Assembly (NCBI RefSeq): GCF_014648575.1
Contig: NZ_BMRJ01000001.1
Location: forward strand, 634,087 to 698,086
Reading direction: 5' to 3'
Source: Agromyces mediolanus
Lineage (GTDB): Bacteria; Actinomycetota; Actinomycetes; Actinomycetales; Microbacteriaceae
DNA length: 64,000 nt
The position numbers were made by a program, and so were the translations under genes. Shown here piece after piece: positions 41,991-51,746 of the stretch. Position 1 is the first letter of the stretch. Each line of letters begins with the position of its first letter. Below the pieces are notes generated by a model, which was given only the letters and a program-made list of their open reading frames with translations, had not been told where the DNA came from and searched no databases.

Positions 41991-42080
41991 TACACTCGAT
42001 GTGCCGGGCCGCAGTAACCCCGGGCTCCAATATTCGCCGCTTCGAGCGGCCTCGCGCCGAGAGGCGTTCTGCGGCCCGGC
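41991..42080 (+). ncRNA. Candidate structured RNA with own -10 box
   Basis: In a 240-bp non-coding gap, GCCGGGCCGCAG (42003-42014) pairs perfectly with CTGCGGCCCGGC (42069-42080). The 54-nt interior folds further: GCCGCT-TCG-AGCGGC (42036-42050) and CGCC-GAGA-GGCG (42055-42066, a GNRA tetraloop), giving a multibranch junction with a free 5' segment containing CCCGGG. TACACT at 41991-41996 would start transcription at about 42003, the first base of the closing stem. The downstream gene has its own leaderless -10 box, so this is unlikely to be a simple 5' UTR. I do not recognise the class. Confidence 0.5.
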
Positions 42081-42141
42081 ATTTCCCGTCTTCGGGGCCT
42101 GCGCCGTCGGCCGTGGGGCAGGCGGCGCGTACGATCGGAGC

Positions 42142-43029
42142 ATGCCCGCCACCGTGACGCTCCTCATCGAGCCGCTCGCCGCCGACGACCTCACCTCCGA
42201 CCTCGAGTCGACGTTCCGCGAGGTGGACGCCTCGGCGCCCGCGCTCCGCGTCGGCGAGCTCTCGACGCAGCGCGGCGACGGCATCTTCGAGACCCTCGCG
42301 GTCGTGAACGGGCACGCCCAGGAGGCCGAGCCGCACCTGCAGCGGCTGCGCAACTCCGCCGCGATCTGCGAGCTCCCCGAGCCGAACCTCGCGCAGTGGC
42401 ACGCCGCGATCGAGCGCGCGACCGCGGCGCTGCCCGCCGAGGGCGAGTTCGCGATGAAGCTCGTGCTGAGCCGCGGGGTCGAGCACGGGCCCGCGCCGAC
42501 CGCCTGGCTCTCGGCCGCTCCGGCGGCGGACTTCAGCGCACCGCGCGAGCGGGGTGTCCGCGCCGTCACCCTCGACCGCGGGCTCGCGCACGACGCGGCG
42601 GCGACGGCCCCGTGGCTGCTGCTCGGCGCCAAGACGCTGAGCTACGCGACCAACATGGCGGCGCTGCGCGAGGCGAAGCGGCGCGGCGCGGACGACGCGA
42701 TCTTCGTCTCCTCGGACGGCTTCGTGATGGAAGGGCCGACCTCGAGCGTCATCCTCCGCCACGGCGACGAGTACTCGACCCCCGCGCCGAGCGGGGCCAT
42801 CCTGCACGGCACGACGCAGCTGAGCCTCTTCGAGCACCTCGGCGAGCTCGGCCACCGCACGGCGTACCGCGACATCCCGGCGGCGGAGCTCGCGAGTGCC
42901 GACGCCATCTGGCTCGTCTCGAGCGTCCGGCTCGCCGCGGGCCTCACCGAGCTCGACGGCGTGCCCGTGCCGTTCGACGCCGAGGAGACCCGCGCCTTCA
43001 ACGAGTACCTGCTGAGCCCGCGCGACTGA
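42142..43029 (+). CDS. pabC: Aminotransferase class IV, probable 4-amino-4-deoxychorismate lyase
   Basis: 295 residues of the fold-type IV PLP family. STQRGDGIFETLAVVNGHAQ with EPHLQRLRNSA near the N-terminus, the PLP-lysine region LGAKTLSYATNMAALREAKR, then GADDAIFVSSDGFVMEGPTS and a C-terminal DAIWLVSSVRLAAGL. These fit PabC (releasing pyruvate to give 4-aminobenzoate for folate) better than branched-chain aminotransferases, which are longer. TACGAT ends 6 nt before the ATG. A folate role would match glyA, folD and purU elsewhere in the window; D-amino acid aminotransferase is the alternative. Confidence 0.78.
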   Translation: MPATVTLLIEPLAADDLTSDLESTFREVDASAPALRVGELSTQRGDGIFETLAVVNGHAQEAEPHLQRLRNSAAICELPEPNLAQWHAAIERATAALPAEGEFAMKLVLSRGVEHGPAPTAWLSAAPAADFSAPRERGVRAVTLDRGLAHDAAATAPWLLLGAKTLSYATNMAALREAKRRGADDAIFVSSDGFVMEGPTSSVILRHGDEYSTPAPSGAILHGTTQLSLFEHLGELGHRTAYRDIPAAELASADAIWLVSSVRLAAGLTELDGVPVPFDAEETRAFNEYLLSPRD

Positions 43030-43077
43030 CGCCGCACCGCCGCACGCACGCGGCGCGGCGGGCGCCCCGGAGACGAC

Positions 43078-43110
43078 GGATGCCTCGGCGCCGATCGCGC
43101 CGAGGCATCC
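43078..43110. terminator. Bidirectional terminator between pabC and pstB
   Basis: A perfect 14-bp stem: GGATGCCTCGGCGC (43078-43091) and its complement at 43097-43110 with loop CGATC, in the gap of convergent genes. Both arms contain the recurrent GGATGCCTCG decamer of this window. Confidence 0.85.
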
Positions 43111-43133
43111 GCTCGAAGTGCCGGATGGCCGGT

Positions 43134-43913
43134 TCAGCCGAAGCGGCCCGAGACGTAGTCCTCGGTCGCCTTGACGGTCGGGTTCGAGAAGATCGTGGTG
43201 GTGTCGGCGTACTCGATGAGCTTGCCCGGCTTGCCGGTGCCCGCGATGTTGAAGAACGCGGTCTTGTCGCTCACGCGCGAGGCCTGCTGCATGTTGTGGG
43301 TCACGATCACGATCGTGTACTCCTGCTTCAGCTCCTCGATGAGGTCCTCGATGGCGAGGGTCGAGATCGGGTCGAGCGCCGAGCACGGCTCGTCCATCAG
43401 GATCACCTCGGGCGACACGGCGATCGCGCGGGCGATGCAGAGGCGCTGCTGCTGGCCGCCGGAGAGGCCGGAGCCAGGGCGGTCCAGACGGTCCTTGACC
43501 TCGTTCCAGAGGTTCGCGCCCTGCAGCGACTTCTCGACGAGGTCGTCGGCGTCCGACTTGCTCAGCTTGCGGTTGTTCAGCCGCACGCCCGCGAGCACGT
43601 TCTCCTTGATCGACATCGTCGGGAAGGGGTTCGGCCGCTGGAACACCATGCCGACCTGGCGACGCACGAGCACGGGGTCGACGCCCGGGCCGTAGAGGTT
43701 GTTGCCGTCGATCAGCACCTCGCCCTCGACGCGGGCGCCGGGGATGACCTCGTGCATGCGGTTCAGGGTGCGGAGGAAGGTCGACTTGCCGCAGCCGGAG
43801 GGGCCGATGAACGCCGTCACGGTGCGCGGCTCGATCTCGAGGGTGATGCCCTCGACGGCGCGGAAGCTGCCGTAGTACACGTTCAGGTCGTTGACTTCGA
43901 TGCGCTTGGACAC
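43134..43913 (-). CDS. pstB: Phosphate ABC transporter ATP-binding protein
   Basis: 259 residues from GTG 43913. Walker [22 protein letters not shown]-loop [20 protein letters not shown] signature [15 protein letters not shown] and Walker [16 protein letters not shown] are intact; the [15 protein letters not shown] stretch is characteristic of PstB. It powers phosphate uptake through PstC/PstA and takes part in signalling with PhoU. Last gene of the pstSCAB operon; the ribosome-binding site is weak. Confidence 0.97.
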   Translation of the reverse strand: MSKRIEVNDLNVYYGSFRAVEGITLEIEPRTVTAFIGPSGCGKSTFLRTLNRMHEVIPGARVEGEVLIDGNNLYGPGVDPVLVRRQVGMVFQRPNPFPTMSIKENVLAGVRLNNRKLSKSDADDLVEKSLQGANLWNEVKDRLDRPGSGLSGGQQQRLCIARAIAVSPEVILMDEPCSALDPISTLAIEDLIEELKQEYTIVIVTHNMQQASRVSDKTAFFNIAGTGKPGKLIEYADTTTIFSNPTVKATEDYVSGRFG

Positions 43914-43963
43914 GTGGCTTCGATTCTCTCTGGGGGCTCGGGCGGATGGCGGTGGGCGGCCGG

Positions 43964-45073
43964 TCAGCGGCCGGTCTTCGGCGAGAAGAGCTTCGACACG
44001 ACGCGGGCGACGATGTTCAGCAGGGCGACGATGAGGATGAGCGTCAGCGCACCGGCCCAGGCGCGGTCGATGTACGCCTGCACGTCGGTGCCCTGGTTCA
44101 TGTACTGGGTGTAGACGAAGACGGGGAGCGTCATCATCCGGCCCTCGAACAGGTTGTAGTTCATGCTCGTGGTGAAGCCGGCGATGATGAGCAGCGGCGC
44201 GGTCTCGCCGATGACGCGGGCGATGGCGATCATGACGCCCGTGATGATGCCGGCGATCGAGGTGGGCAGCACGACCTTCACGATCGTCAGCCACTTCGGC
44301 ACGCCGAGCGCGTAGCTCGCCTCGCGCAGCTCGTTCGGCACGAGCTTCAGCATCTCCTCGGAGGAGCGCACGACGACGGGGATCATCAGCACCGAGAGCG
44401 CGACCGCGCCGCCGAAGCCCATCCGGATGCCGGGGTCGCCGGTGAACAGCGCGAAGAGGGCGAAGGCGAACAGGCCGGCGACGATCGAGGGGATGCCGGT
44501 CATCACGTCGACGAAGAAGGTGATGCCGTGCTTAAGTTTGCCGCGGCCGTACTCGACGAGGTAGATCGCGGTGAGCAGGCCGACCGGCACCGAGATGAGC
44601 GCGGCCATGCCGGTGATCAGCAGGGTGCCCATGATGGCGTGCAGGGCGCCGCCGCCGGCGCCGACGACGTTGCGCATCGACTCGCTGAAGAACTGCACGT
44701 CGAAGCGGGGGATGCCGTTCGCGATCGTCGTGTACGCGACCGAGATGAGCGGCAGCAGGGCGATCGTGAACGCGGTCGAGACGAGCGCGGTGACGAGGCG
44801 GTCCTTCGCCTTGCGGGTGCCCTCGACGACCCGGGAGAGCACCCAGATGACGATGCCGTAGAGCACGACGCCGAGGAACACCGCGGCCGCGATGTTGAAG
44901 CCCGTCCCGCTCGCCGCCGCGAGGATCACGAAGAAGGCGGTGGTGACGGCGAGGCAGCCGAGGAGCACCCAGAGGGCGGCGAAGCGGGGCAGCTTGCCCG
45001 CGGTGAGCGTGTTGGCGATGGGGCCGGTGCTGCGGCCCGTCGGCGCCTGCTGCGGGGTGACGGTGAGGCTCAT
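43964..45073 (-). CDS. pstA: Phosphate ABC transporter permease PstA
   Basis: 369 residues, longer than enteric PstA because of an extra N-terminal region with two or three membrane helices (about 28-90). The core has [20 protein letters not shown] then [20 protein letters not shown], the coupling loop to PstB, and [16 protein letters not shown]. Its ATG shares one base with the pstC stop (TGATG), so translation is coupled. Confidence 0.96.
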   Translation of the reverse strand: MSLTVTPQQAPTGRSTGPIANTLTAGKLPRFAALWVLLGCLAVTTAFFVILAAASGTGFNIAAAVFLGVVLYGIVIWVLSRVVEGTRKAKDRLVTALVSTAFTIALLPLISVAYTTIANGIPRFDVQFFSESMRNVVGAGGGALHAIMGTLLITGMAALISVPVGLLTAIYLVEYGRGKLKHGITFFVDVMTGIPSIVAGLFAFALFALFTGDPGIRMGFGGAVALSVLMIPVVVRSSEEMLKLVPNELREASYALGVPKWLTIVKVVLPTSIAGIITGVMIAIARVIGETAPLLIIAGFTTSMNYNLFEGRMMTLPVFVYTQYMNQGTDVQAYIDRAWAGALTLILIVALLNIVARVVSKLFSPKTGR

Positions 45074-46017
45074 CAGTTGGCTCCCGAGAAGTCCTTGCGG
45101 CGCTCGACGATGTACCGCGCGAGCATGTTGACGGCGAGGGTGATGACGAAGAGGATCAGACCCGTCGCGATGAGGATGTTGACGCCGATGTCGTGGGCCT
45201 CGGGGAAGTTCAGGGCGATGTTCGCGGCGATCGTGGTCGGGTTCTGCGACTGCAGCACCGCGAAGCTGATGACCGCGGCGGGCGAGAGCACCATCGCGAC
45301 GACCATCGTCTCGCCGAGCGCGCGGCCGAGGCCGAGCATCGAGGCCGAGATGATGCCGGGGCGGCCGAACGGCAGCACCGCGAGCTTGATCATCTCCCAG
45401 CGGGTTGCGCCGAGCGCGAGCGCCGCCTCCTCGTGCAGCACGGGCGTCTGCAGGAAGACCTCGCGGCTGAGGGCGGTGATGATCGGCAGGATCATCACGG
45501 CGAGCACGATGGCGACGGTGAGGATCGTGCGGCCGGTGCCCGAGACGGGCCCGGCGAAGAGCGGGAACCAGCCGAACCACTCGGTCAGGCTGGTGTAGAA
45601 GGGCTGCACGGCCGGGGCGAGCACGGTGATGCCCCAGAGGCCGAAGACCACCGAGGGGACGGCGGCCAGCAGATCGATGACGTAGCCGAGCGCCTGGGCG
45701 AGCCGGCGCGGCGCGTAGTGCGAGATGAACAGCGCGATGCCGATCGCGACGGGCACGGCCATCAGCAGGGCGAGGGCGGCGGCCCAGATGGTGCCGAAGA
45801 CGAGGGGGCCGACGTACTGCCAGAAGTTCTCGGCGTCGCCCTTGAAGGCCGTCGGCTCCGCGGTGAAGGCGGGCAAGGCCTGGGCGACGAGGAAGATCGC
45901 CACCGCGGCGAGCGTGACGAGGATGAGGCTGCCGGACACGACGGTCGCGGTGGAGAACACACGGTCGCCGGGGCGCTGCTTCGCTTTGATGGCGGGGGCC
46001 GCGGGGGCTGTCGTCAT
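45073..46017 (-). CDS. pstC: Phosphate ABC transporter permease PstC
   Basis: 314 residues, six membrane helices. PstC features: DLLAAVPSVVFGLWGI, the coupling loop HEEAALALGATRWEMIKLAV and GLGRALGETMVVAMV. The N-terminus (about 1-20) is Ala/Pro/Lys-rich and cytoplasmic. AGGAGG lies 9 nt before the ATG. It is 102 bp downstream of pstS, separated by a hairpin. Confidence 0.96.
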   Translation of the reverse strand: MTTAPAAPAIKAKQRPGDRVFSTATVVSGSLILVTLAAVAIFLVAQALPAFTAEPTAFKGDAENFWQYVGPLVFGTIWAAALALLMAVPVAIGIALFISHYAPRRLAQALGYVIDLLAAVPSVVFGLWGITVLAPAVQPFYTSLTEWFGWFPLFAGPVSGTGRTILTVAIVLAVMILPIITALSREVFLQTPVLHEEAALALGATRWEMIKLAVLPFGRPGIISASMLGLGRALGETMVVAMVLSPAAVISFAVLQSQNPTTIAANIALNFPEAHDIGVNILIATGLILFVITLAVNMLARYIVERRKDFSGAN

Positions 46018-46082
46018 GGCCGGGTTCTTTCCAGGAGGTGGGCCGTCGGGGGAGGTGCCGCGTGACCGCGGCGAGCCGGCCC

Positions 46083-46104
46083 GGCCGGAGCGGAGGCTCC
46101 GACC
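46083..46104 (-). promoter_or_regulatory. Stem-loop between pstS and pstC
   Basis: GGCCGGAGC (46083-46091) pairs with GCTCCGACC (46096-46104), one G-T pair, around GGAG. It directly follows the pstS stop and probably limits transcription into pstCAB or stabilises pstS mRNA, as the hairpins do after the first binding-protein gene at 836-946. Confidence 0.5.
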
Positions 46105-46119
46105 GGACCGGCGATCGCG

Positions 46120-47211
46120 TTACTTGACCGACTCGAGAGCGGCGGCGACCTTGTCGGCCAGCTCGCTCGAGAGCGGGGCGGAACCGGCCTGCTCGGCGGC
46201 GGTGGCCTGGCCGGCCTCGCTCGCCAGGTAGCCGACGTAGTTCTTCACGAGCTCGCCCTGCTCGGCGTCCGCGTACTCCTGGCAGACGATCGCGTAGCTC
46301 ACGAGCACGAGCGGGTAGTGGCTCGGGTCCGTGGTCTTGCGGTCGAGCGCGATGGCGAGGTCGTTCGCCTCGCGACCCTCGACGAGGGGCGACTCGGCGA
46401 CGACCGCGGCAGCGGCCTCGGCGGTGTAGCCGACGAACTCGTCGCCGACCTTGATGTTCGCGACACCGAGGTCGCCGGCGCGCGAGGCGTCCGCGTAGCC
46501 GATGGTGTTCACGCCGTTGGTGACGGCGTCGACGACGCCCGAGGTGCCCTGGGCGCCCTCACCGGCCTGGTACGGGAACGTGTCGGACGGCTTCTGGTCC
46601 CAGGCCTCGGGGGCGTTCTGGTTCAGGTAGTCCGCGAAGTTCTTCGTGGTGCCCGAGTCGTCCGAGCGGTGCACGGCGGTGATGTTCGCGGCGGGGAGCG
46701 TCGCGCCCGGGTTGAGCGAGGCGATCGCCGGGTCGTTCCAGGTGGTGATCTCGCCCTTGAAGATCTTCGCGAGGGTGGCCGCGTCGAGGTTCAGCTCGTC
46801 GACGCCTTCCACGTTGTAGATCACGGCGATCGGGGAGATGTACACCGGGAGGTCGATGGCCTTGGTGTCGGGGGCGCACGCGGCGAAGGTGCCGGCGAGC
46901 TCGTCGTCGTTGAGGAACGAGTCCGAGCCGGCGAAGTCGACGCCGCCGGCGATGAAGGCCTCGCGGCCGGCACCCGAGCCCGAGGGGTCGTAGTTGATGG
47001 TGACGTCGGGGTTCTCCGTCTGGAAGGCGGCGACCCATGCCTCCTGGGCCGAGCCCTGCGACGAGGCGCCCGCAGCGTTGATGGTGCCCGAGAGCGACGA
47101 GGCCGACTCCGAGGGGGCGGTCGAGCCGCCCTCGTTCGCGGCACAGGAGCTGAGCGCAACGGCGGCGACAGCGGCAACGACCGCGGCGCGGCCGAGACGT
47201 GAGACGTTCAC
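46120..47211 (-). CDS. pstS: Phosphate-binding lipoprotein
   Basis: 363 residues from GTG 47211, with AAGGGA 5 nt upstream. Signal peptide with lipobox LSSC, lipidated Cys23. PstS motifs: LSGTINAAGASSQGSAQEAW, VTINYDPSGSGAGREAFIAG (phosphate-binding SGSG), FAGSDSFLND and AVHRSDDSGTTKNFADYL. It captures phosphate outside the membrane. First gene of pstSCAB; the PHO box at 47310-47338 places it under PhoP/RegX3-type control during phosphate starvation. Confidence 0.97.
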   Translation of the reverse strand: MNVSRLGRAAVVAAVAAVALSSCAANEGGSTAPSESASSLSGTINAAGASSQGSAQEAWVAAFQTENPDVTINYDPSGSGAGREAFIAGGVDFAGSDSFLNDDELAGTFAACAPDTKAIDLPVYISPIAVIYNVEGVDELNLDAATLAKIFKGEITTWNDPAIASLNPGATLPAANITAVHRSDDSGTTKNFADYLNQNAPEAWDQKPSDTFPYQAGEGAQGTSGVVDAVTNGVNTIGYADASRAGDLGVANIKVGDEFVGYTAEAAAAVVAESPLVEGREANDLAIALDRKTTDPSHYPLVLVSYAIVCQEYADAEQGELVKNYVGYLASEAGQATAAEQAGSAPLSSELADKVAAALESVK

Positions 47212-47309
47212 TGTGTTCCCTTCAGGGGATCGTTTGCAGGTTCCGGGTCGGTGCTCCGGCCCGATGCTGGTGACGCTAAGCGCCTCGGATGACCAGCATT
47301 CGCCCCATT

Positions 47310-47338
47310 GGTGAACGGCAGGTGAACGGGACGTCAAC
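47310..47338 (-). promoter_or_regulatory. PHO box of pstSCAB
   Basis: On the minus strand three 11-bp direct repeats occur: GTTGACGTCCC, GTTCACCTGCC and GTTCACCAATG. The last two match the actinobacterial PHO consensus GTTCACC exactly (GGTGAAC on the plus strand at 47310-47316 and 47321-47327). A TAGCGT -10 box follows at 47278-47273. The RegX3 protein encoded at 57.4-58.1 kb is the likely binder. Confidence 0.88.
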
Positions 47339-47350
47339 GCGCGATGCGGT

Positions 47351-48298
47351 TCATCCGCGCGGCGCGTGCGTCTCGATGGAGATGATGCCCGACGACGGGT
47401 TCGTCGCCGAGAGGTGGACGACGCTGAACGCGCCCGGTTCGAGCTTCGCCGCGTCGCTCGCGTAGTCGCCGATCGGGGTGCCCGTGGCGAGCGCGAACTC
47501 GCGCAGCACGTCCGGCAGCAGCGGGCGGTGCGTGCACAGCACGGCGGGCTTGCCGACGCGGACGCGCTTGCCGACGACGCGGCGGATCTCGGCGGTCCCG
47601 GCGTCCCAGGCGTCCTGGGAGAGGCCGGCGTCGCGCTTGATCGGCACGCCGATCGCCGCCGAGAGCGGGGCGACGGTGGTCACGCAGCGCACGGCGGGGC
47701 TCGAGACGATCCGCTTCGGGCCCCACGCCGCGAGCGTGGCGGCGAGGCCGGCGGCCTGCTGCACGCCGCGCTCCGCGAGCGGGCGCGCCTCGTCGGGGCC
47801 GTCCCACTCGCTCCGGCCGAGCGCCTTCGCGTGGCGCAGCACCGTGAGCGCCACGGTGCCGAGCACCCCCTGATCGACGAGCGCCGCGAAGGCATCCAGG
47901 ATCTCGACGTCCGGCTGGTAGCTGAGGTAGCCGCGCGCCCGCTTGATCGTGACCCACTCGAGCGCGGCGACCTCGCCGTTCGGGCGGAACGTCGAGCGCT
48001 GCACCGCGCGCTCGCTGACCTCGGCCGCCCAGTAGTGCACGACCTTCTCGCGGCCGGACGGCAGCGGGTAGCGGGAGATGCCGAGCGGCACGCCGAGCGC
48101 GACGCCGAGCCCCGTCTCCTCCGCGATCTCGCGCACGGCGGTCTGCGGCAGCGTCTCGCCCGGGTCGACCTTGCCCTTCGGGATCGTCACGTCGCCGTAG
48201 ACGGTGCGGTGGATGACGAGCACGTGCACCCGGCCGTCGATGAGGCGCCAGCACACGGCCCCCGCCGCGTACACCGCCGTCTGCACCGCCGGGCTCAC
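47351..48298 (-). CDS. Nudix hydrolase fused to histidine phosphatase (MutT1 type)
   Basis: 315 residues. The N-terminal Nudix domain has the box [20 protein letters not shown] preceded by [11 protein letters not shown] (about residues 38-65). The C-terminal histidine-phosphatase domain begins [19 protein letters not shown] (RHG-like motif RHA near residue 155) and has [17 protein letters not shown]. Mycobacterial MutT1 of the same build sanitises 8-oxo-dGTP and degrades diadenosine polyphosphates. Its GTG overlaps the ppk stop (GTGA), linking nucleotide clean-up to polyphosphate metabolism. Confidence 0.92.
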   Translation of the reverse strand: MSPAVQTAVYAAGAVCWRLIDGRVHVLVIHRTVYGDVTIPKGKVDPGETLPQTAVREIAEETGLGVALGVPLGISRYPLPSGREKVVHYWAAEVSERAVQRSTFRPNGEVAALEWVTIKRARGYLSYQPDVEILDAFAALVDQGVLGTVALTVLRHAKALGRSEWDGPDEARPLAERGVQQAAGLAATLAAWGPKRIVSSPAVRCVTTVAPLSAAIGVPIKRDAGLSQDAWDAGTAEIRRVVGKRVRVGKPAVLCTHRPLLPDVLREFALATGTPIGDYASDAAKLEPGAFSVVHLSATNPSSGIISIETHAPRG

Positions 48299-50466
48299 CG
48301 GCGCTTCCCGGAGCGCGGACGCTGAGCCATCTGCTGCATGAGGCTATTCTGCAGGTCCTCGAGCGGTCGCCCGTCGGCGTCGAGGGAGTGGCGCGTCCAC
48401 ACCCCCTCGCCGTCGAGGTGCCAGGAGCTCGTGCGCTCGTCCATCCCGCGGTCGAACAGGGACTCGATCTCGAGCAGGTGCTCGGGGTCGACGAGCCGCA
48501 CGAGCGCCTCGACGCGGCGGTCGAGGTTGCGGTGCATCATGTCGGCCGAGCCGATGTAGACCTGCGGGTCGCCGTCGCCGAGGAAGGAGAAGATGCGCGA
48601 GTGCTCGAGGTAGCGGCCGAGGATCGAGCGCACCGTGATGTTCTCGCTGAGCCCGGGGATGCCGGGGCGGAGGCTGCAGATGCCGCGCACCCAGACCTCG
48701 ACGGGGACTCCCGCGTTCGAGGCCCGGTAGAGCGCGTCGATGATCGCCTCGTCGACCATCGAGTTGACCTTGATGCGGATCCGGCTGGGGCGCCCCGCCT
48801 CGGCTGCGCGGGTTTCGGCCTGGATGAGCTTCAGCAGCCCCTTGCGGAGGTGCAGCGGCGCCACGAGCAGCCGCTTGAACTTCTTCTCGATCGCGTAGCC
48901 GGAGAGCTCGTTGAAGAGCCGGGTGAGGTCCTTGCCGACCTGGTCGTCGGCGGTCAGCAGCCCGAGGTCTTCGTAGATGCGGCTCGTCTTGGGGTTGTAG
49001 TTGCCCGTGCCGATGTGGCTGTAGTGGCGCAGCCCGCCCTTCTCCTGGCGGATGACGAGCGCGAGCTTGCAGTGCGTCTTCAGCCCGACGAGGCCGTAGA
49101 CGACGTGCACACCGGCCTTCTCGAGCTTGCGCGCCCAGCTGATGTTCGCCTGCTCGTCGAAGCGCGCCTTGATCTCGACGAGGGCGAGCACCTGCTTGCC
49201 TGCCTCTGCGGCGTCGATGAGCGCCTCGACGATGGGGCTGTCGCCCGAGGTGCGGTACAGGGTCTGCTTGATCGCGAGCACGTCGGGATCGGCGGCGGCC
49301 TGCTCGAGGAAGGCGACGACGCTCGTCGAGAACGACTCGTAGGGGTGGTGCAGCAGCACGTCGCGCCGCGAGACGGCCTTGAAGATGTCGGCCGGGCGGT
49401 TCGGCTCGCTCGGCTGCAGCTGCGGATGCGTCGTCGGCACGCGCGGCGGATAGTGCAGCTCCGGGCGGTCGATCCGCGCGAGGTCGAACAGGCCGCCGAG
49501 GTCGAGCGGCGCGGGCAGGCGGTAGACCTCGCGCTCGGTGATGTCGAGCTCGCGCACGAGGAGGCCGAGGGTGACGTCGTCCATGTCGTCGGTGACCTCG
49601 AGCCGGATCGGCGGGCCGAATCGGCGTCGCCGGAGCTCCTTCTCGAGCGCCTGGATGAGGTTCTCGGTCTCGTCCTCCTCGACCTCGACGTCCTCGTTGC
49701 GGGTCACCCGGAACACGTGGTGCTCGACGATCTCCATGCCGGGGAACAGGTCGCCGAGGTGGTTCGCGATGAGGTCCTCGAGGGTGAGGTAGCGGCCGTC
49801 GTCGGAGCCGTCGCCCGTGCCGACCGCGACGAAGCGGGGGAGCATCTGCGGCACCTTCACGCGGGCGAACTCCTGGCGGCCCGTCTTCGTGTTGCGCACG
49901 CGCACCGAGAGGTTCAGGGAGAGCCCCGAGATGTAGGGGAAGGGGTGCGCCGGGTCGACCGCGAGCGGCATCAGCACGGGGAAGATCTGCAGCGAGAAGT
50001 ACTCGCGCAGCCGAGCCCGCTCCTCGTCGGCGAGCTCGGTCCAGCGCACGACTCGGATGCCCTGGTCGGCGAGGGCCGGGCGGACGAGCTCCTGGTAGGC
50101 CGCGGCGTGGCGCTCCTGCAGCTCGTGCGCGGCGCGGGAGATGTCGTCGAGCACGTCGACGGGGGAGCGGCCGACGTTCGTCGGCACGGCGAGCCCGGTG
50201 TCGATGCGGCGCTTCAGGCCGGCGACCCGCACCATGAAGAACTCGTCGAGGTTGGAGGCGAAGATCGCGAGGAAGTTCGCGCGCTCGAGGACGGGCTGCA
50301 GCGGATCCTCGGCCAGCTCGAGCACGCGCTGGTTGAAGGCGAGCCAGCTGAGCTCGCGATCGAGGTAGCGCTCGGCGGGCAGCTCGGGGGCGCCCTCGAG
50401 GTCGAACGGCTCGAAGTCGTCGTCGAAGTCGCTCGACGTGCGGTCCTCGTCGATCATGTCCGTCAT
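48295..50466 (-). CDS. ppk: Polyphosphate kinase 1
   Basis: 723 residues, typical length. N-terminal helical domain starts [20 protein letters not shown]; the ATP-binding head and catalytic part show [19 protein letters not shown] (with the phosphorylatable-His region), [40 protein letters not shown] and [20 protein letters not shown]. It polymerises the gamma-phosphate of ATP into polyphosphate. CATGAT lies 6 nt before the ATG, a weaker form of the leaderless pattern. Placed beside pst and mutT1, it belongs to the phosphate block. Confidence 0.97.
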   Translation of the reverse strand: MTDMIDEDRTSSDFDDDFEPFDLEGAPELPAERYLDRELSWLAFNQRVLELAEDPLQPVLERANFLAIFASNLDEFFMVRVAGLKRRIDTGLAVPTNVGRSPVDVLDDISRAAHELQERHAAAYQELVRPALADQGIRVVRWTELADEERARLREYFSLQIFPVLMPLAVDPAHPFPYISGLSLNLSVRVRNTKTGRQEFARVKVPQMLPRFVAVGTGDGSDDGRYLTLEDLIANHLGDLFPGMEIVEHHVFRVTRNEDVEVEEDETENLIQALEKELRRRRFGPPIRLEVTDDMDDVTLGLLVRELDITEREVYRLPAPLDLGGLFDLARIDRPELHYPPRVPTTHPQLQPSEPNRPADIFKAVSRRDVLLHHPYESFSTSVVAFLEQAAADPDVLAIKQTLYRTSGDSPIVEALIDAAEAGKQVLALVEIKARFDEQANISWARKLEKAGVHVVYGLVGLKTHCKLALVIRQEKGGLRHYSHIGTGNYNPKTSRIYEDLGLLTADDQVGKDLTRLFNELSGYAIEKKFKRLLVAPLHLRKGLLKLIQAETRAAEAGRPSRIRIKVNSMVDEAIIDALYRASNAGVPVEVWVRGICSLRPGIPGLSENITVRSILGRYLEHSRIFSFLGDGDPQVYIGSADMMHRNLDRRVEALVRLVDPEHLLEIESLFDRGMDERTSSWHLDGEGVWTRHSLDADGRPLEDLQNSLMQQMAQRPRSGKRR

Positions 50467-50511
50467 CCCGCCATCATGCCACCGGGCGGTGTCCGCGAGG
50501 CATCCCGCGGG

Positions 50512-51204
50512 TCAACGCGCGGTGACCTGCTCGCCGGCGGGCTCGTCGTCCTCGTGCACGTTGAAGCGGTAGCCCACGTTGCGCACGGTGCCGATGAGGC
50601 TCTCGAGCTCGCCGAGCTTCGCCCGGAGCCGGCGGACGTGCACGTCGACCGTGCGGGTGCCGCCGAAGTAGTCGTAGCCCCACACCTCGCTGAGCAGCTG
50701 CTCGCGGGTGAAGACGCGCGAGGGGTGGCCCGCGAGGAAGCGGAGCAGCTCGAACTCCTTGTAGGTGAGGTCGAGCGGGCGCCCGTGCACCTTCGCCGAG
50801 TAGCTCGCCTCGTCGATGACGACGCCGGAGGCCTGGATCTTCTCGCTCGGCAGCGCGTCGCGGCTGCGTCCGAGTGCGAGCCGGATGCGCGCGTCGAGCT
50901 CGGCAGGCCCGGCGCCCTCGAGCACGAGGTCGTCGACGCCCCACTCGGGGGTGACGGCCATGAGGCCGCCCTCGGTGCAGATGAGGATGAGCGGGACCGA
51001 GAGGCCGGTCGTGCGGAGGATCTGGGAGAGGGCCTTGGCCCCGGCGAGGTTGGTGCGGGCGTCGAGCAGGATGAGGTCGCAGTCGGGCGCGTTGACGAGC
51101 TGCTCGGGCGAGGCGGGGATCACCCTCGTCCGATGCGCCAGGAGCGCCAGAGCCGGGAGGACGTCATCGTCGGCGGCCGGCGACAAGATCAGCAACTGCG
51201 CCAC
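50512..51204 (-). CDS. glnR: GlnR-type OmpR-family nitrogen regulator
   Basis: 230 residues from GTG 51204 with GGAGG 6 nt upstream. The receiver-like N-terminus ([60 protein letters not shown]) follows Streptomyces GlnR closely and lacks the acidic pair of normal receivers. The C-terminal winged helix has [20 protein letters not shown] and [20 protein letters not shown]. GlnR acts as an unphosphorylated dimer controlling glnA, amtB and other nitrogen genes. A TAGTAT box lies at 51239-51234. Located beside ppk and 4 kb from pstS. Confidence 0.92.
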   Translation of the reverse strand: MAQLLILSPAADDDVLPALALLAHRTRVIPASPEQLVNAPDCDLILLDARTNLAGAKALSQILRTTGLSVPLILICTEGGLMAVTPEWGVDDLVLEGAGPAELDARIRLALGRSRDALPSEKIQASGVVIDEASYSAKVHGRPLDLTYKEFELLRFLAGHPSRVFTREQLLSEVWGYDYFGGTRTVDVHVRRLRAKLGELESLIGTVRNVGYRFNVHEDDEPAGEQVTAR

Positions 51205-51283
51205 GCACACCCTCCAGTAGTAAGGTGCGGTCAATACTACGGGCAACGGCGAGCGGTCGTCGCGAACGGGGAGACGGAGCGGG

Positions 51284-51604
51284 ATGGACAGCAGCGAGGC
51301 CGAGGGCGGACGAGTCGGCATCGTCCTGATCTGGCTGATCGCGCTCGCGGGATCGGTGCTCGTCGTCGCCCTCGCGTACGGCGGTCAGCGGGTCTGGTTC
51401 GGCGACAGCAGCGCGCTCGGCGTGTACCGCGCGCTCGGCGTCGTCTTCGCGGCATCCGTGCTCGGTGCGCTGCTCGCGCAGCTCGCCTCCCGCCGTCCGG
51501 CCGGCTACGTCGCCAGGGCGAGCGTCTCGGTCGGCGGGGCCGCGGTGCTCGTCGCACTCGCGGCCGCGGCGGTCGCGCCCCTCGCCGTCGGTCTCAGCGG
51601 GTAG
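51284..51604 (+). CDS. Small membrane protein, unknown function
   Basis: 106 residues with three hydrophobic segments (about 12-32, 47-67 and 78-103) and a short acidic N-terminus. ATG 51284 has GGAGCGG just upstream. Divergent from glnR across 79 bp. No family recognised; the size and place recall DUF4190/ATP-synthase I-type small membrane proteins but no diagnostic motif is seen. Confidence 0.65.
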   Translation: MDSSEAEGGRVGIVLIWLIALAGSVLVVALAYGGQRVWFGDSSALGVYRALGVVFAASVLGALLAQLASRRPAGYVARASVSVGGAAVLVALAAAAVAPLAVGLSG

Positions 51605-51613
51605 ACTGCTGGC

Positions 51614-51730
51614 ATGGATCAGCTGGTCGCTCTCGAACTCCTCTTCATCGGTCTGCTCGGCCTCGCGACCGTCACGATCGCCTGGATCTCGGGCGTCGTC
51701 GTCTACAAGCTCTTCAAGGGCCAGCGCTAG
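51614..51730 (+). CDS. 38-residue membrane peptide
   Basis: A short frame encodes one membrane helix (about residues 8-30: LLFIGLLGLATVTIAWISG) followed by a basic tail ending YKLFKGQR. It is supported by TAGACT exactly 6 nt before its ATG, by codon use with G/C in nearly all third positions, and by tight placement 9 bp after the preceding gene and 16 bp before nitrobindin. Function unknown; similar single-helix peptides are often assembly or regulatory subunits. Confidence 0.6.
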   Translation: MDQLVALELLFIGLLGLATVTIAWISGVVVYKLFKGQR

Positions 51731-51746
51731 GCGCTGAGGCATCGCG

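Noticed and set aside
42003-42080. Signal recognition particle or 6C RNA
   Set aside because: The GGAA tetraloop region of SRP RNA and the C-rich loops of 6C RNA are absent.
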